Positions 1 through 8,190 of a DNA stretch of 64,000 bases are shown piece after piece. The number at the start of each line of letters is the position of its first letter. Positions within the stretch are counted from its first letter, which is position 1. Below the pieces are notes generated by a model that was not told where the DNA came from, did not search any database, and saw only the letters and a program-made list of their open reading frames with translations. Origin of the DNA: DASXKD01 sp963707905 (GTDB taxonomy: Bacteria; Actinomycetota; Actinomycetes; Streptosporangiales; Streptosporangiaceae); NCBI GenBank assembly GCA_963707905.1, contig CAVPSA010000028.1:184710-248709 (forward strand), given 5' to 3'. A program made the translations under genes and the position numbers.

Positions 1-1310
1 CCGGAGGCGAGCGCGCGCAGCTCCACCGAGGGCAATCCGCCGCGGTGCCGGGCGAGATCGGTGAGTCCGCGGCGGCAGTGTGCCAGCGCCTCGGGGTCGC
101 GGTGCCGCAGGCCAGCCTCGAGCGCGGCGGCGACCTGGCCCCGTAGCCGGACAAGCACCGCCGCGCCGCGGGCCAGCGATCCGGCGCGGGCCAGGGCCGT
201 GAGCGCCTGGCGGCGCCTGCCGAGGGCGGCGGCCAGCCGCCCGGCCACCAGGAAGCCTTGCACCGCCGCCGCGGTGGACCCGGTGCTGGCAAGCAACCGG
301 GCTGCCACGGCGGCCTGGTGCAGCTCCTCCGGACCGCCGGTCCCGGCTCGCAGGCGCGCCTCGGCCGCGACGACGACGGCGCGGGCCCGGAAGGCCGCGC
401 GGGTCTGCCGGCCGAAGGCGGCCGCGGCCGCGGCGGCGGCGGTGACCGCCGCGTCGTGGTCACCGGCCAGCAGGGTGAGTTGCGCGACACGCAGCTGTGC
501 CTCGGCGGCCATGAGCGGGATCCCGGCGTCGGAGAACTCCCGCACCGCCCGGCGCGCGGCCCTGGTGGCCTCGGGCAGCAGCCGCAGTTCCATCAGCGCG
601 TCGGCGTACTCGATGTAATGCTCGCCCAGGGAGAGGGCGGCGGCCTGGTAGGCCCGCGCCGCCTCATCGAAGACCCGCAGGCCTTCGGCGAACCGCCCGG
701 ACTTCATGGTGACCCAGGCCCGGGTCTGGATGAGGGTGGCGGTGAGTGCGGGGCCGATCTCCGCGGCGGGCGGTGTCTCGCCGAGGCGGCGCAGCGCCGC
801 GCCGAACCGGCCCTGCTCGGCCTCGATAAGGGCGAGGTTGTTCGCGCAGACCGCGCGCCGCCAGGTGCTGATCCCGGAGTCGGCGAGCAGCCGGTGATAG
901 ATCGCCGCGGCGTCGTCCAGCCGGCCGCTGTTCTGCAGCAGGACGGCGCGGTTGAAGTCGAGCTCCAGGCCGGCCGCTCCGGTGACCAGCGGCGCGGCAG
1001 CGGCCAGGTCCCGCCGGGCCGCCGGAAAGCGGCCAAGTTCCTGCTGGACGGCGGCACGGCTCATCAGCAGATCCGCGAGCGTGGCCCGCAGCTTGTGGCG
1101 GCGCGCGATCCGGCAGGCCTCATCGAGCAGCACGATCGCCGCGGCGTCGTTGAGCCTGGATTGCTCGGCCAGCGCCAGCGCCCGCAGCGCCAGGGCCAGT
1201 GCCTCCGGCTGACGTGCCTGCCTCGCCTCGGCTACCAATGCCTCGGCTACCGGCCGGAACTCCTCCGGATTGGCCGCAACGTCCTGGTGCGCCCGTGCGG
1301 CACGTATCAC
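1..1310 (-). CDS. TPR-type helical repeat protein, probable CHAT-domain protein (C-terminus beyond window)
   Basis: The frame is open on the minus strand from a GTG at 1310 to the window edge (436 codons), so the gene is partial at its 3' end. The translation is almost all alpha-helical and Ala/Leu/Arg rich, with repeating helix pairs typical of TPR proteins, for example LLMSRAAVQQELGRFPAARR and ALIEAEQGRFGAALRRL. No catalytic domain is visible. Actinobacterial proteins of this type, next to an S8 peptidase and a sigma factor, usually end in a caspase-like CHAT protease domain. That domain would lie beyond the edge and is inferred, not seen. In-frame alternative starts exist at 1364 (GTG) and 1391 (ATG). 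It is divergent from the protease gene at 1414. TPR-protein call fairly sure, CHAT call moderate. Confidence 0.72.
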   Translation of the reverse strand, partial: MIRAARAHQDVAANPEEFRPVAEALVAEARQARQPEALALALRALALAEQSRLNDAAAIVLLDEACRIARRHKLRATLADLLMSRAAVQQELGRFPAARRDLAAAAPLVTGAAGLELDFNRAVLLQNSGRLDDAAAIYHRLLADSGISTWRRAVCANNLALIEAEQGRFGAALRRLGETPPAAEIGPALTATLIQTRAWVTMKSGRFAEGLRVFDEAARAYQAAALSLGEHYIEYADALMELRLLPEATRAARRAVREFSDAGIPLMAAEAQLRVAQLTLLAGDHDAAVTAAAAAAAAFGRQTRAAFRARAVVVAAEARLRAGTGGPEELHQAAVAARLLASTGSTAAAVQGFLVAGRLAAALGRRRQALTALARAGSLARGAAVLVRLRGQVAAALEAGLRHRDPEALAHCRRGLTDLARHRGGLPSVELRALAS

Positions 1311-1311
1311 A

Positions 1312-1327
1312 AGCCCCCTTGGGGGCT
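1312..1327. promoter_or_regulatory. 7-bp inverted repeat upstream of the TPR/CHAT gene
   Basis: AGCCCCC (1312-1318) is followed by TT and GGGGGCT (1321-1327), a perfect inverted repeat just upstream of the GTG at 1310 and about 90 bases before the divergent protease start. It could be an operator for the divergent pair. If the longer start at 1364 or 1391 is used it lies inside the coding region instead. Confidence 0.35.
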
Positions 1328-1413
1328 CTGTGTTAGAAGGAGATGATTCGAGCCGTCCGGCCACATCCCCCGAGCCGACACTGCCTGCCATGCATAAAGG
1401 ATCGGTGCATCAG

Positions 1414-2832
1414 ATGGATTCTGACCAGCGAAATTGGGGCGTTCCGTTTCCCGGTGACTTTTCGGATTGGCACAGTGACACACCAGGAGGCACGGCGGAG
1501 GACGTGCAATGGGAGGTGCAGCAGCTGGCGCGGCTCCGCTACGAGCCCGCCGTCCGGCACGAGCTGCTCAGGCTGCTGGGGGCGCGCCGTGCGGGCAGCA
1601 AGGGCGCGGTCCAGTTCGACTACCTGCCGGTCGAGGTGGGTTTCGACACCCTGATGGTCAAGGGCGAGCTGCTGATCACCACGGCGTCCTACCTCGGCTA
1701 CCCCGGCGGGCTGAAATGGTACGGCCGTGCCGCCAGCGCCAAGCCATATCTGGACGCGCTCGGGCTGACCGCCGCACCGGTGGCCTGCGCGGACCTTGAG
1801 GACAAGGTCCTGCGGCTGGTTCCGCGCGAGCACCTCGACGCCCACGTGCTCGCCGACATCGCCAGGGATCTGCGGCTGCGGGGGTACTCCGCGTCCCTCA
1901 GCTACATCACGCCGACCGCGCCGGTGCACAAGCACCCGCCCGCGCCGCTGCCGGGGCCCAACAATGCCGCGCCGCCGCCGGCGCCGCGGGCCGAGGCCCG
2001 GCCGGCCAGCGTGGCCAAGGTGGCGGTCATCGACACCGGAATCACCGGCCAGCAGCGGACCGACGGCCTGCTCGCCGGCATCCAGCGCACGCCGCAGAAC
2101 ATCGACAGGCTGACCAGTTTCGCCGTCGGCGAGGGTGACGCGTTTCTCGACTTCGACGCCGGGCACGGCACGTTCGTCGCCGGGATCATCGATCAGGTCG
2201 CGCCACACGCCGAGATCAGCGTCTACCGTGCCATCGACAGCGACGGGATCGGCAGCGAGGTCGCCGTGGCCTGCGCGATGATCGAGGCGGTCAAGGCGGG
2301 CAACCAGATCATCAATCTCTCGCTCGGCTGCCAGGCACAAGATGACTTCCCGCCGGTGGCGCTCCAGGCCGCATTGACGGTCATCGGTGAACTGGACGCC
2401 GGCAAGCCAGACGCGGATAAGACGATCATCGTCGCGGCCGCCGGAAACTGCGGCGACACGCGGCCGTTCTGGCCTGCGGCATTCCCCGGAGTGATCTCGG
2501 TGGCTGGCCTGAATCCCAACATGACTCCGTCGCAGTGGTCCGGCCACGGTTTCTGGGTGACCTGCTCGACCGTCGGGCAGGGGCTGTGCTCCACCTTCGT
2601 CTCCGGGCAGGAGAGCCCGCTGATCGACCCGGCAGAAACCATCTTCCCTGCGCCGAATCCGTTCGCCGTATGGAGTGGCACCTCGTTCGCTGCCCCGCAG
2701 GTCACGGGTGCCATCGCCCGGCTGTACCAGGCTCCGGGCGCTACGCTCCGCACCGCCTTGGACCAGGTGCTGGAGGTGGCCGTGCCGGTCCCTGGTTTCG
2801 GGCAGGCGGTGCAGATACTCAGGGGCATCTAA
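1414..2832 (+). CDS. S8 family (subtilisin-like) serine peptidase, no signal peptide
   Basis: A 472-residue protein with the full subtilase triad: Asp207 in VIDTGI, His251 in GHGTFVAG and Ser424 in GTSFAAPQ, plus the oxyanion Asn345 in AAAGN. The first 200 residues are a separate domain without known motifs, ending in a Pro/Ala-rich linker (about 170-195). No signal peptide or membrane segment is visible, so it probably acts in the cytoplasm, unlike most secreted subtilases. The start at 1414 has AAAGGA about 12 bases upstream; ATG 1390 and GTG 1405 are in-frame alternatives. It is divergent from the TPR/CHAT-like gene and followed by a sigma factor 115 bases downstream. The neighbourhood suggests its substrates are partner or host proteins (inference). 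Confidence 0.9.
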   Translation: MDSDQRNWGVPFPGDFSDWHSDTPGGTAEDVQWEVQQLARLRYEPAVRHELLRLLGARRAGSKGAVQFDYLPVEVGFDTLMVKGELLITTASYLGYPGGLKWYGRAASAKPYLDALGLTAAPVACADLEDKVLRLVPREHLDAHVLADIARDLRLRGYSASLSYITPTAPVHKHPPAPLPGPNNAAPPPAPRAEARPASVAKVAVIDTGITGQQRTDGLLAGIQRTPQNIDRLTSFAVGEGDAFLDFDAGHGTFVAGIIDQVAPHAEISVYRAIDSDGIGSEVAVACAMIEAVKAGNQIINLSLGCQAQDDFPPVALQAALTVIGELDAGKPDADKTIIVAAAGNCGDTRPFWPAAFPGVISVAGLNPNMTPSQWSGHGFWVTCSTVGQGLCSTFVSGQESPLIDPAETIFPAPNPFAVWSGTSFAAPQVTGAIARLYQAPGATLRTALDQVLEVAVPVPGFGQAVQILRGI

Positions 2833-2888
2833 TGTCTCGATTTCGCCACGTTCGTATCATTACCATCCCGCTGCGCTCCGTAGGGGTA

Positions 2889-2911
2889 GACGGGATCGCG
2901 AGAATCCCGTC
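2889..2911 (+). promoter_or_regulatory. Hairpin between protease and sigma-factor genes
   Basis: GACGGGAT (2889-2896) and ATCCCGTC (2904-2911) form an 8-bp stem with a 7-base loop. It sits in the 115-base gap between the protease stop and the sigma-factor ribosome binding site. No U-tract follows, so an operator or attenuator is as likely as a terminator. Confidence 0.4.
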
Positions 2912-2947
2912 GTGCCAAATCCCCTCATCGGTAGGAGGATGGTGGGC

Positions 2948-3571
2948 ATGGGGGACAGACCGGAGGTCGGCCGGTTGGTCCGGGCAAGCGCGGATGGCGA
3001 CCAGGCAGCATGGAATGAGCTGGTCCGCCGGTTTGGTCACCCGGTGATGGCCGTGATACGAAGCTACCGCCTGGCTCCAGCGGACGCCGAGGATGTCTAC
3101 CAGACCGTGTGGCTGAGGCTGGTCGAGAACCTCGACAGCCTGCGTGACCCGGAGGCATTACCAGGTTGGCTGCGCAGCACCACGGCGCATGAATGCATCC
3201 GCCAGATCGAGCGCAGGCGGCGCACGGTGCCGGTGGACCCGCAGTCCGGCGAGGCCGCGAAGCGGCCAAGCGCCGATGACATCGAAGCCGCGGCCATGCG
3301 GGCCGAGCTCCGGGTGGCGCTACACGATGGGCTCGCCGAGCTCAGTGCGGAAGACCAGGCCCTGCTGCGGATGTATGCCCTGGCGGAGCCGTACAAGAAC
3401 GTGTCCGAGCTACTGCAGATGAAACCCGGCAGCATCGGGCCCACCCTTGGGCGCAGCCTGGCACGGCTGCGGCAGACCCGTGCCCTGCGCCGGTATCTGG
3501 GCACCCAGCCGGCCGCCGAGAACCAGAAGGGCGGTGATCAGCTTGAGCTCGCCCCGCTGGACCGACGATGA
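2948..3571 (+). CDS. Sigma-70 family (ECF-like) RNA polymerase sigma factor
   Basis: A 207-residue sigma factor. Region 2 is recognisable in the N-terminal third (ASADGDQAAWNELVRRFG, then AEDVYQTVWLRLVENLDSL and LPGWLRSTTAHECIRQIERR). Region 4 lies in the C-terminal third (LAELSAEDQALLRMY and a helix-turn-helix around MKPGSIGPTLGRSLARLRQ). The start at 2948 is chosen because AGGAGG (2933-2938) is 9 bases upstream; the ATG at 2939 directly abuts that sequence. It follows the S8 protease gene and overlaps the next gene, so the three probably form one transcript. It may control its own cluster (inference). Confidence 0.9.
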   Translation: MGDRPEVGRLVRASADGDQAAWNELVRRFGHPVMAVIRSYRLAPADAEDVYQTVWLRLVENLDSLRDPEALPGWLRSTTAHECIRQIERRRRTVPVDPQSGEAAKRPSADDIEAAAMRAELRVALHDGLAELSAEDQALLRMYALAEPYKNVSELLQMKPGSIGPTLGRSLARLRQTRALRRYLGTQPAAENQKGGDQLELAPLDRR

Positions 3572-3998
3572 ACTCCTGCGCGAGCTACGTGCCGCACTGC
3601 GGGAGCCACCCATGGACGAGAAACTGATCCGGGCCGCCGAGGCGGCGTTCACGTGGCGGACCGTGGATGCCGATCTGGAGATCCTCAGCCTGGAGAGCGA
3701 ACTGGCGGTGAGCGATGCCGCCCGGGTGCGCGGCACCGGGCCGGGCGCACCGCGCATGTTCGCCTTCCATGGCGATCGGCTGAGCGTGGAGATCGAAATC
3801 GACGACGACGGAATCGTGGGGCAGCTGACGCCGCCGGGGCCGGCCCGGGTCACCTTGGTGACCCCCGACGGCCCGCTGGCGGCCGCCGACGCGGATGAGG
3901 TCGGCGGCTTCACCCTCCCGGCGCCCCCGCCGGGACCGATGCGCCTGGACTGTCAGCGCGGCAGCGACCGCTTCCTGACCGAATGGACCTCTCTCTGA
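3534..3998 (+). CDS. Conserved small protein coupled to the sigma factor
   Basis: About 154 residues, starting at GTG 3534 inside the end of the sigma-factor gene (38-base overlap). TTG 3543 is an alternative start. The N-terminal half is helical and charged (DDELLRELRAALREPPMDE, then AAEAAFTWRTVDADLEIL). The C-terminal half is beta-rich and acidic (LSVEIEIDDDGIVGQLTPPG) and resembles a small beta-sandwich. There are no Cys/His metal-binding motifs and no membrane segment, so it is not a classical ZAS anti-sigma factor. The position suggests a regulator or adaptor of the sigma factor or protease. Function unknown. Confidence 0.75.
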   Translation: MISLSSPRWTDDELLRELRAALREPPMDEKLIRAAEAAFTWRTVDADLEILSLESELAVSDAARVRGTGPGAPRMFAFHGDRLSVEIEIDDDGIVGQLTPPGPARVTLVTPDGPLAAADADEVGGFTLPAPPPGPMRLDCQRGSDRFLTEWTSL

Positions 3999-4034
3999 CC
4001 GCGGAACGCCCTGCCGGTCCGCGAGCCGCGCCGG

Positions 4035-4403
4035 TCAGGACCTGAGGGTCTCCTCCTCGATCCAGCTCAGGAAGCCCTCCGAGCCCGCGACGATCGGCGT
4101 CGCGACGATCTCCGGCTCGTCGTAGCTGTGGCTGCGGGTGATGAAGTCGGCGAGCGCCTGGTAACCGCTGGCGGGCAGCTTGAGGGTGAGCAGCCATTCC
4201 TCGGCCCGCTCCAGCGTGCCCTCCCACCAGTAGGTGCTGGCCACCGGGCCGCTGACCTGGGCACACGCGGCAAGGCGGGCCTGCACCGCCCCGCGGGCAA
4301 GCTCCACCGCCTCGGCGCGCGAGTCCGTGGTGGTCTGCATCTGCAGGAAACGGCCATTCACCTGGGGCAGCCCGGCCTCGGCCGGCTCGTCGTCACCCGA
4401 CAT
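4035..4403 (-). CDS. cutA: Divalent-cation tolerance protein CutA
   Basis: A 122-residue protein with the CutA1 pattern: FLQMQTTTDSRAEAVELAR at the start, LAACAQVSGPVASTYWWEG in the middle and DEPEIVATPI near the end. CutA1 proteins are small cytoplasmic ferredoxin-like trimers linked to copper tolerance and signalling; the exact role is unsettled. The ATG at 4403 gives the usual family length, and an upstream ATG at 4451 adds sequence unlike the family. It is convergent with the sigma operon and divergent from the lipid kinase gene. Confidence 0.85.
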   Translation of the reverse strand: MSGDDEPAEAGLPQVNGRFLQMQTTTDSRAEAVELARGAVQARLAACAQVSGPVASTYWWEGTLERAEEWLLTLKLPASGYQALADFITRSHSYDEPEIVATPIVAGSEGFLSWIEEETLRS

Positions 4404-4519
4404 GGCATCCGATCGTACGCCCCCTGCGCCGTCGCTTCCGGCAGTGCACACGCCGCGGCTTCTGGCGCGCCGCCCCGCGACGCGGGATGATCGCGGGTGC
4501 GGGCGAGGGAGGCACCGAC

Positions 4520-5458
4520 GTGACCGGCGATGCGTACTGCTTTGTGGTGAACCCCGCTGCCTGCCGCGGCCAGGGCATCCACCGCATGCCCGCAGTGCTC
4601 GGGCCGCTCTCGGCGGCCGGTGACACCCTCCGCGTCGAGGAAAGTTCCAGCCTCGGCCACGCTGCGGCGCTGGCCGCCGAGGCCGCCCGCCGGGGCGAGA
4701 TTGCCGTAGCGGTGGGCGGCGACGGCATGGTCGGCCGGATGGCCGCCGCGGTAGCCGCTGCCGACGGGGTGTTCGGCATCATCCCGGCCGGCCGGGGCAA
4801 TGATTTCGCCCGCATGCTCGGCATCCCCGCCGACCCGGCCCGGGCGGCCGCATTCCTGCTGCGCGGTGGCCACCGGGAGGTGGACCTGATCGGTGTCCGC
4901 GCGGGTGACGGGCCGGAGCAGGTGGTGGCGGGCAGCGTCTACCTGGGCATCCCGTCGGAGGGCGCGCGGATCGCCGCTGCCAGCCGCCTGCCACCGGGCG
5001 GCCTGGCCTGCCAGATCGCCGGGCTGCGCGCCCTGCTGGCCTGGGAGCCGACCCGCTTTACGGTGGCCACGGATGCGGCCACCCCGGCCGGTAACACCTT
5101 CGGCGGGTTCTGTGTCGTGGTGGCCAACTCCGCCTACTTCGCCGGCGGCATGCCCGCCGCGCCGGACGCCGATATCAGCGATGGCCTGCTGGATGTGGTC
5201 GCGGTCAGCGACGGCTCGAAGCTCTCCTTCGTCCGGGTGATGCTGCTGGCCAGCCAGGGCAGGCACACCCACATGGCCCAGGTCGCAATCGGGCGGGCGG
5301 CCAGCGTCACGGTGAGCGCGGATCGCGCGCTTTTGGCCGGGGCCGACGGCGAGCCGCTATCCTGCGCGTCCCCGCTGGCCACGGGCGTTCCGTTGCGCAT
5401 AAGAGCGCTTCGCGGCGCACTGCGGGTGGCCGGGCGGGTGGCTGAGCCCGCGCCCTAG
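4520..5458 (+). CDS. Diacylglycerol/lipid kinase family protein
   Basis: A 312-residue soluble protein of the DAGK/YegS catalytic family. Motifs are the N-terminal VVNPAACRGQG, the nucleotide-binding VAVGGDGMVGRMA near residue 70, and IIPAGRGNDFARMLGIP near residue 90. The C-terminal part has the family beta-sandwich pattern (FCVVVANSAYFAGGM, DISDGLLDVV). Such enzymes phosphorylate diacylglycerol or related lipids with ATP. GTG 4520 is preferred because GGGAGG (4507-4512) lies 7 bases upstream; ATG 4487 lacks a good site. The 3' end overlaps livF on the opposite strand by 4 bases. Confidence 0.88.
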   Translation: MTGDAYCFVVNPAACRGQGIHRMPAVLGPLSAAGDTLRVEESSSLGHAAALAAEAARRGEIAVAVGGDGMVGRMAAAVAAADGVFGIIPAGRGNDFARMLGIPADPARAAAFLLRGGHREVDLIGVRAGDGPEQVVAGSVYLGIPSEGARIAAASRLPPGGLACQIAGLRALLAWEPTRFTVATDAATPAGNTFGGFCVVVANSAYFAGGMPAAPDADISDGLLDVVAVSDGSKLSFVRVMLLASQGRHTHMAQVAIGRAASVTVSADRALLAGADGEPLSCASPLATGVPLRIRALRGALRVAGRVAEPAP

Positions 5459-6219
5459 CCTTCCGCCGGGCCGACCGGGCGGGGGCGGCCGCCGAGGAAC
5501 GACTCGACGAACTCGGGGCTGACCGACAGCTCGGCAGGCGTCCCCTCCATCCGCACCTCGCCGCCGCCCAGCACGTAGGTGTGGTCGGAGATGGCCAGCA
5601 CCGCCTTGGCCCGCTGCTCCACGATGAGCACTGCCGCACCGCTGGCGGCCAGGCCGCGCACGTGCTCTTCGAGCAGCGCGATGGCGATAGCGGGCGCGAG
5701 GTTCGCGGTCGGCTCGTCGAGCAGGAACAGGCCTGGGTCGAGCATGAGCACGCGGCCCATGGCGAGCATCTTCCGCTCGCCACCGCTCAGCTTGCCGGCA
5801 CTACGGCCAACCATCCCGGCCAGCCGCGGGAAGACCGTGAGCACCCTGTCGACCCGGCCCGCCACCTCGCCGCGCGGCAGCAGGTACCCGCCCATCTCCA
5901 GGTTCTCCCGCACGGTCAGCGGGCCGAACACGTCATCGACCTGCGGCACATAGCCCACCGAGGCGCGCGCGATCTCTTCCGGCGCCATGTTGGTGACCGG
6001 CTTGCCGCCGACAGTCACCGTGCCGGAAGAGACGTGCACGATACCGACCAGGCTTTTGAGCAGCGTGCTCTTACCGGAGCCGTTGGGCCCGACCAGCGAG
6101 ACCACCTGGCCAGGGTCGGCGCTGACGGTGATGCCCCGGATCACCGGGTCGCCGCCGTAGCCGGCCGTGATGCCCTCGGCGCGCAGCGGCAGCCCCCGCA
6201 GCGTGACGTCAGCCGACAA
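5455..6219 (-). CDS. livF: Branched-chain amino acid-type ABC transporter ATPase LivF
   Basis: A 254-residue ABC ATPase with Walker A GPNGSGKST (near residue 44), signature LSGGERK, Walker B LFLLDEPTANLAP and an EQRAKAVLAISDHTYVL segment typical of LivF. It is the last gene of the left-running import operon and starts inside the end of the LivG coding region (11-base overlap), which indicates translational coupling. With LivG it should drive uptake through LivH and LivM. The substrate may be an aromatic or organic acid rather than an amino acid, given the operon's hydrolase and GntR regulator (inference). Confidence 0.9.
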   Translation of the reverse strand: MSADVTLRGLPLRAEGITAGYGGDPVIRGITVSADPGQVVSLVGPNGSGKSTLLKSLVGIVHVSSGTVTVGGKPVTNMAPEEIARASVGYVPQVDDVFGPLTVRENLEMGGYLLPRGEVAGRVDRVLTVFPRLAGMVGRSAGKLSGGERKMLAMGRVLMLDPGLFLLDEPTANLAPAIAIALLEEHVRGLAASGAAVLIVEQRAKAVLAISDHTYVLGGGEVRMEGTPAELSVSPEFVESFLGGRPRPVGPAEG

Positions 6220-6934
6220 GGTAGGCCTCCACGACCTCCTGCTGCCCGCGGAGTTGCTGCATGGTGCCCTCGGCGAGCACCGCGCCCTCCGCCATCACCA
6301 CCACCGGGTCGCAGAACTCGTCCATGATGGCCAGCTCGTGCTCGACCATGAGGATGGTCATCCCCTCGGCGCACAGCGCGACAAGCTCGTTGCCGATCCG
6401 CCGTGCCAGGTGCGGGTGCACCCCGGCCATGGGCTCGTCGAGCAGCAGCATCGTCGGCCCGGCCATCAGCGCGCGCATGATCTCCACCAGCCGCCGCTGC
6501 CCGCCGGACAGGTCCCCCGCGTAGTCGTTGGCGTACTCGCTGAGCCCGAACCGCTCCAGCAGCGCCGAACCACGTGCCACGGCGGCATCCTCGTCCCGCC
6601 CCCAGTACCGCCGCCCCGCCATCGCCCCCAGGAACGAGTCCCCCCGGTTCCCCTGCACCGAGGACACCAGGTTCTCCATCACCGTCAGCCGCTTGTACTC
6701 ACTAGCCAGCTGAAACGTCCTGACCAGCCCCAGCCGCGCCCGCCGGAACGCCGCCAATGACGTCACATCGGCACCCTGGTAGAGCACCTTCCCCGAACTC
6801 ACCGGCAGGGTCCCGGCCAGCATTGCCAGCAATGTCGACTTCCCAGCCCCGTTGGGCCCGATCAGCCCGGTCAGCGTCCCCCGGCGAACGGTGAACGAGA
6901 CATCGTTGACCGCCCGCACCCCGCCAAACTCCCG
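6209..6934 (-). CDS. livG: LivG-type ABC ATPase domain, fused in principle to LivM but separated by one surplus base
   Basis: About 241 residues with Walker A GPNGAGKST, signature DLSGGQRR, Walker B MLLLDEPMAGVHP and the H-loop region VEHELAIMDEF: a complete LivG ATPase except that it has no start codon of its own. The livM frame runs without a stop into the first LivG residues (VVLEAVGLS). A single surplus base near 6935 then shifts the frame, and REFGGVRAVNDVSFTV follows in this frame. Removing it gives one 653-residue permease-ATPase fusion. Such LivM-LivG fusions are known in actinobacteria. An assembly error is likeliest; if real, the importer is broken. Confidence 0.8.
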   Translation of the reverse strand, partial: REFGGVRAVNDVSFTVRRGTLTGLIGPNGAGKSTLLAMLAGTLPVSSGKVLYQGADVTSLAAFRRARLGLVRTFQLASEYKRLTVMENLVSSVQGNRGDSFLGAMAGRRYWGRDEDAAVARGSALLERFGLSEYANDYAGDLSGGQRRLVEIMRALMAGPTMLLLDEPMAGVHPHLARRIGNELVALCAEGMTILMVEHELAIMDEFCDPVVVMAEGAVLAEGTMQQLRGQQEVVEAYLVG

Positions 6935-6935
6935 C

Positions 6936-8171
6936 GCTGAGCCCCACCGCCTCAAGCACCACGGCCGCGTCCCGCTCCGCGGCGCCCGGGTTCCCCGAAT
7001 CCCCTCTCGCTCTCTCCCCCTCCCCGGCACCCGGCTGAGGTACCGGCCGCGGGGATGTGCCGCTGGCGTTTTGCTGCTTTCCGTCACCGTCCACCGCACG
7101 CGTCTCAGGCACCGGTACGGGAGGCTTCGCATCGGCGTGCCCGCCCGCGGCGCGCCGCCCGGCCGGTGCCGCCCACGCACGCCATCCCGCGCTGCGCCGG
7201 TCCCCCGGCGCCCCCACAGCAATAACCCGTTTGCGTTCCGGCAGCACGCCCTGCGGCCTGAACCACAGGAACCCAATGATCAGAAGCCCAATGGCTACCC
7301 ACTCCAGCGACGGGATCAGGTTCGGCGGCAGGCTATTGGACGTCGGTATGTACCTGGTGACCTCTTCGAATCCCACCGGTACCAGCACCGCCCCGAGAAC
7401 CGCCCCGATACGATTCCCCGCCCCGCCGATGATCACCGCCGCAAAGAGCACGACGGTTTCCGCATACCCCCACTCGGCAGGCGACCATGTCGTGATGTAG
7501 GTGACCAGGATCCCCCCGGACAGCCCGGCGATGGCCCCGCCAGCCACCAGCATCGCGGTCCGCATCGACAGCAGGTTCTTGCCGAGCGAGTCGGCCACCA
7601 CGTCGTTGTCCCGCATCGCCCGCAGCGACCGGCCGTACGGGGACTCGGTGAGCCGGCCGACGAACCAGAACACGCACACGCCGAGGGCGATGGCGCCGAG
7701 GGTGAAGCCCCATTCGTAGCCGAGGGACTGCACGCTGAACATGTTGTCCCCGCGCAGCGGCGTCGGGATGAGCGACAGGCCCGCGTCGCCGTTGAGGAGC
7801 GGCCGGTAGTTGGTCACGAGCAGGTTCAGCAGCACGGCGGTGACCAGCAGGCCGACCGCGGCGAAGTCGCCGCGCAGCCGCCGCCCGAACAGGAACGCGA
7901 ACGGCAGCGCGATCAGGCCGCCGGCCACCGCGGCGCCGATCCACGGCAGCGGGAAGGGCAGGTTCCAGCCGCCGATGTAGGACTGGAAGCCGCCGTTGGC
8001 GCTGTCGGCGGGCAGCGCCAGGATCGCGGCCGCGTAACCGCCGGCCGCCTGGAAGATGATGAAGCCGAAGTTGGTCACGCCCGCCACGCCGAACTGCTGG
8101 TTCAGGCCAAGGCAGGCCATGGCGTCCACCGCCGCGTAGACCAGGAGGTTGATGACGTAGAAGGCGTTCAC
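6936..8171 (-). CDS. livM: Branched-chain amino acid-type ABC permease LivM (N-terminal part of a LivM-LivG fusion)
   Basis: About 330 N-terminal residues form a LivM permease with eight or more hydrophobic segments. It carries the family start NQQFGVAGVTNFGFIIFQA, the EAA-like loop RAMRDNDVVADSLGKN and the terminal FRPQGVLPE. A Pro/Gly/Ala-rich linker of about 75 residues follows without any stop, then the first residues of the LivG ATPase. Reading is interrupted at 6935 by one surplus base (see livG). Uncorrected, the frame continues to 6702 with an unrelated tail. It lies 19 bases after livH in the same operon. Confidence 0.85.
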
Positions 8172-8190
8172 GCGCGGCCTCGCTCCGGTG

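Noticed and set aside
1343..1654. ATG right after AGAAGGAG, possible short gene
   Set aside because: The ribosome-binding-like sequence abuts the ATG with no spacer and the frame soon becomes a shadow of the protease gene.
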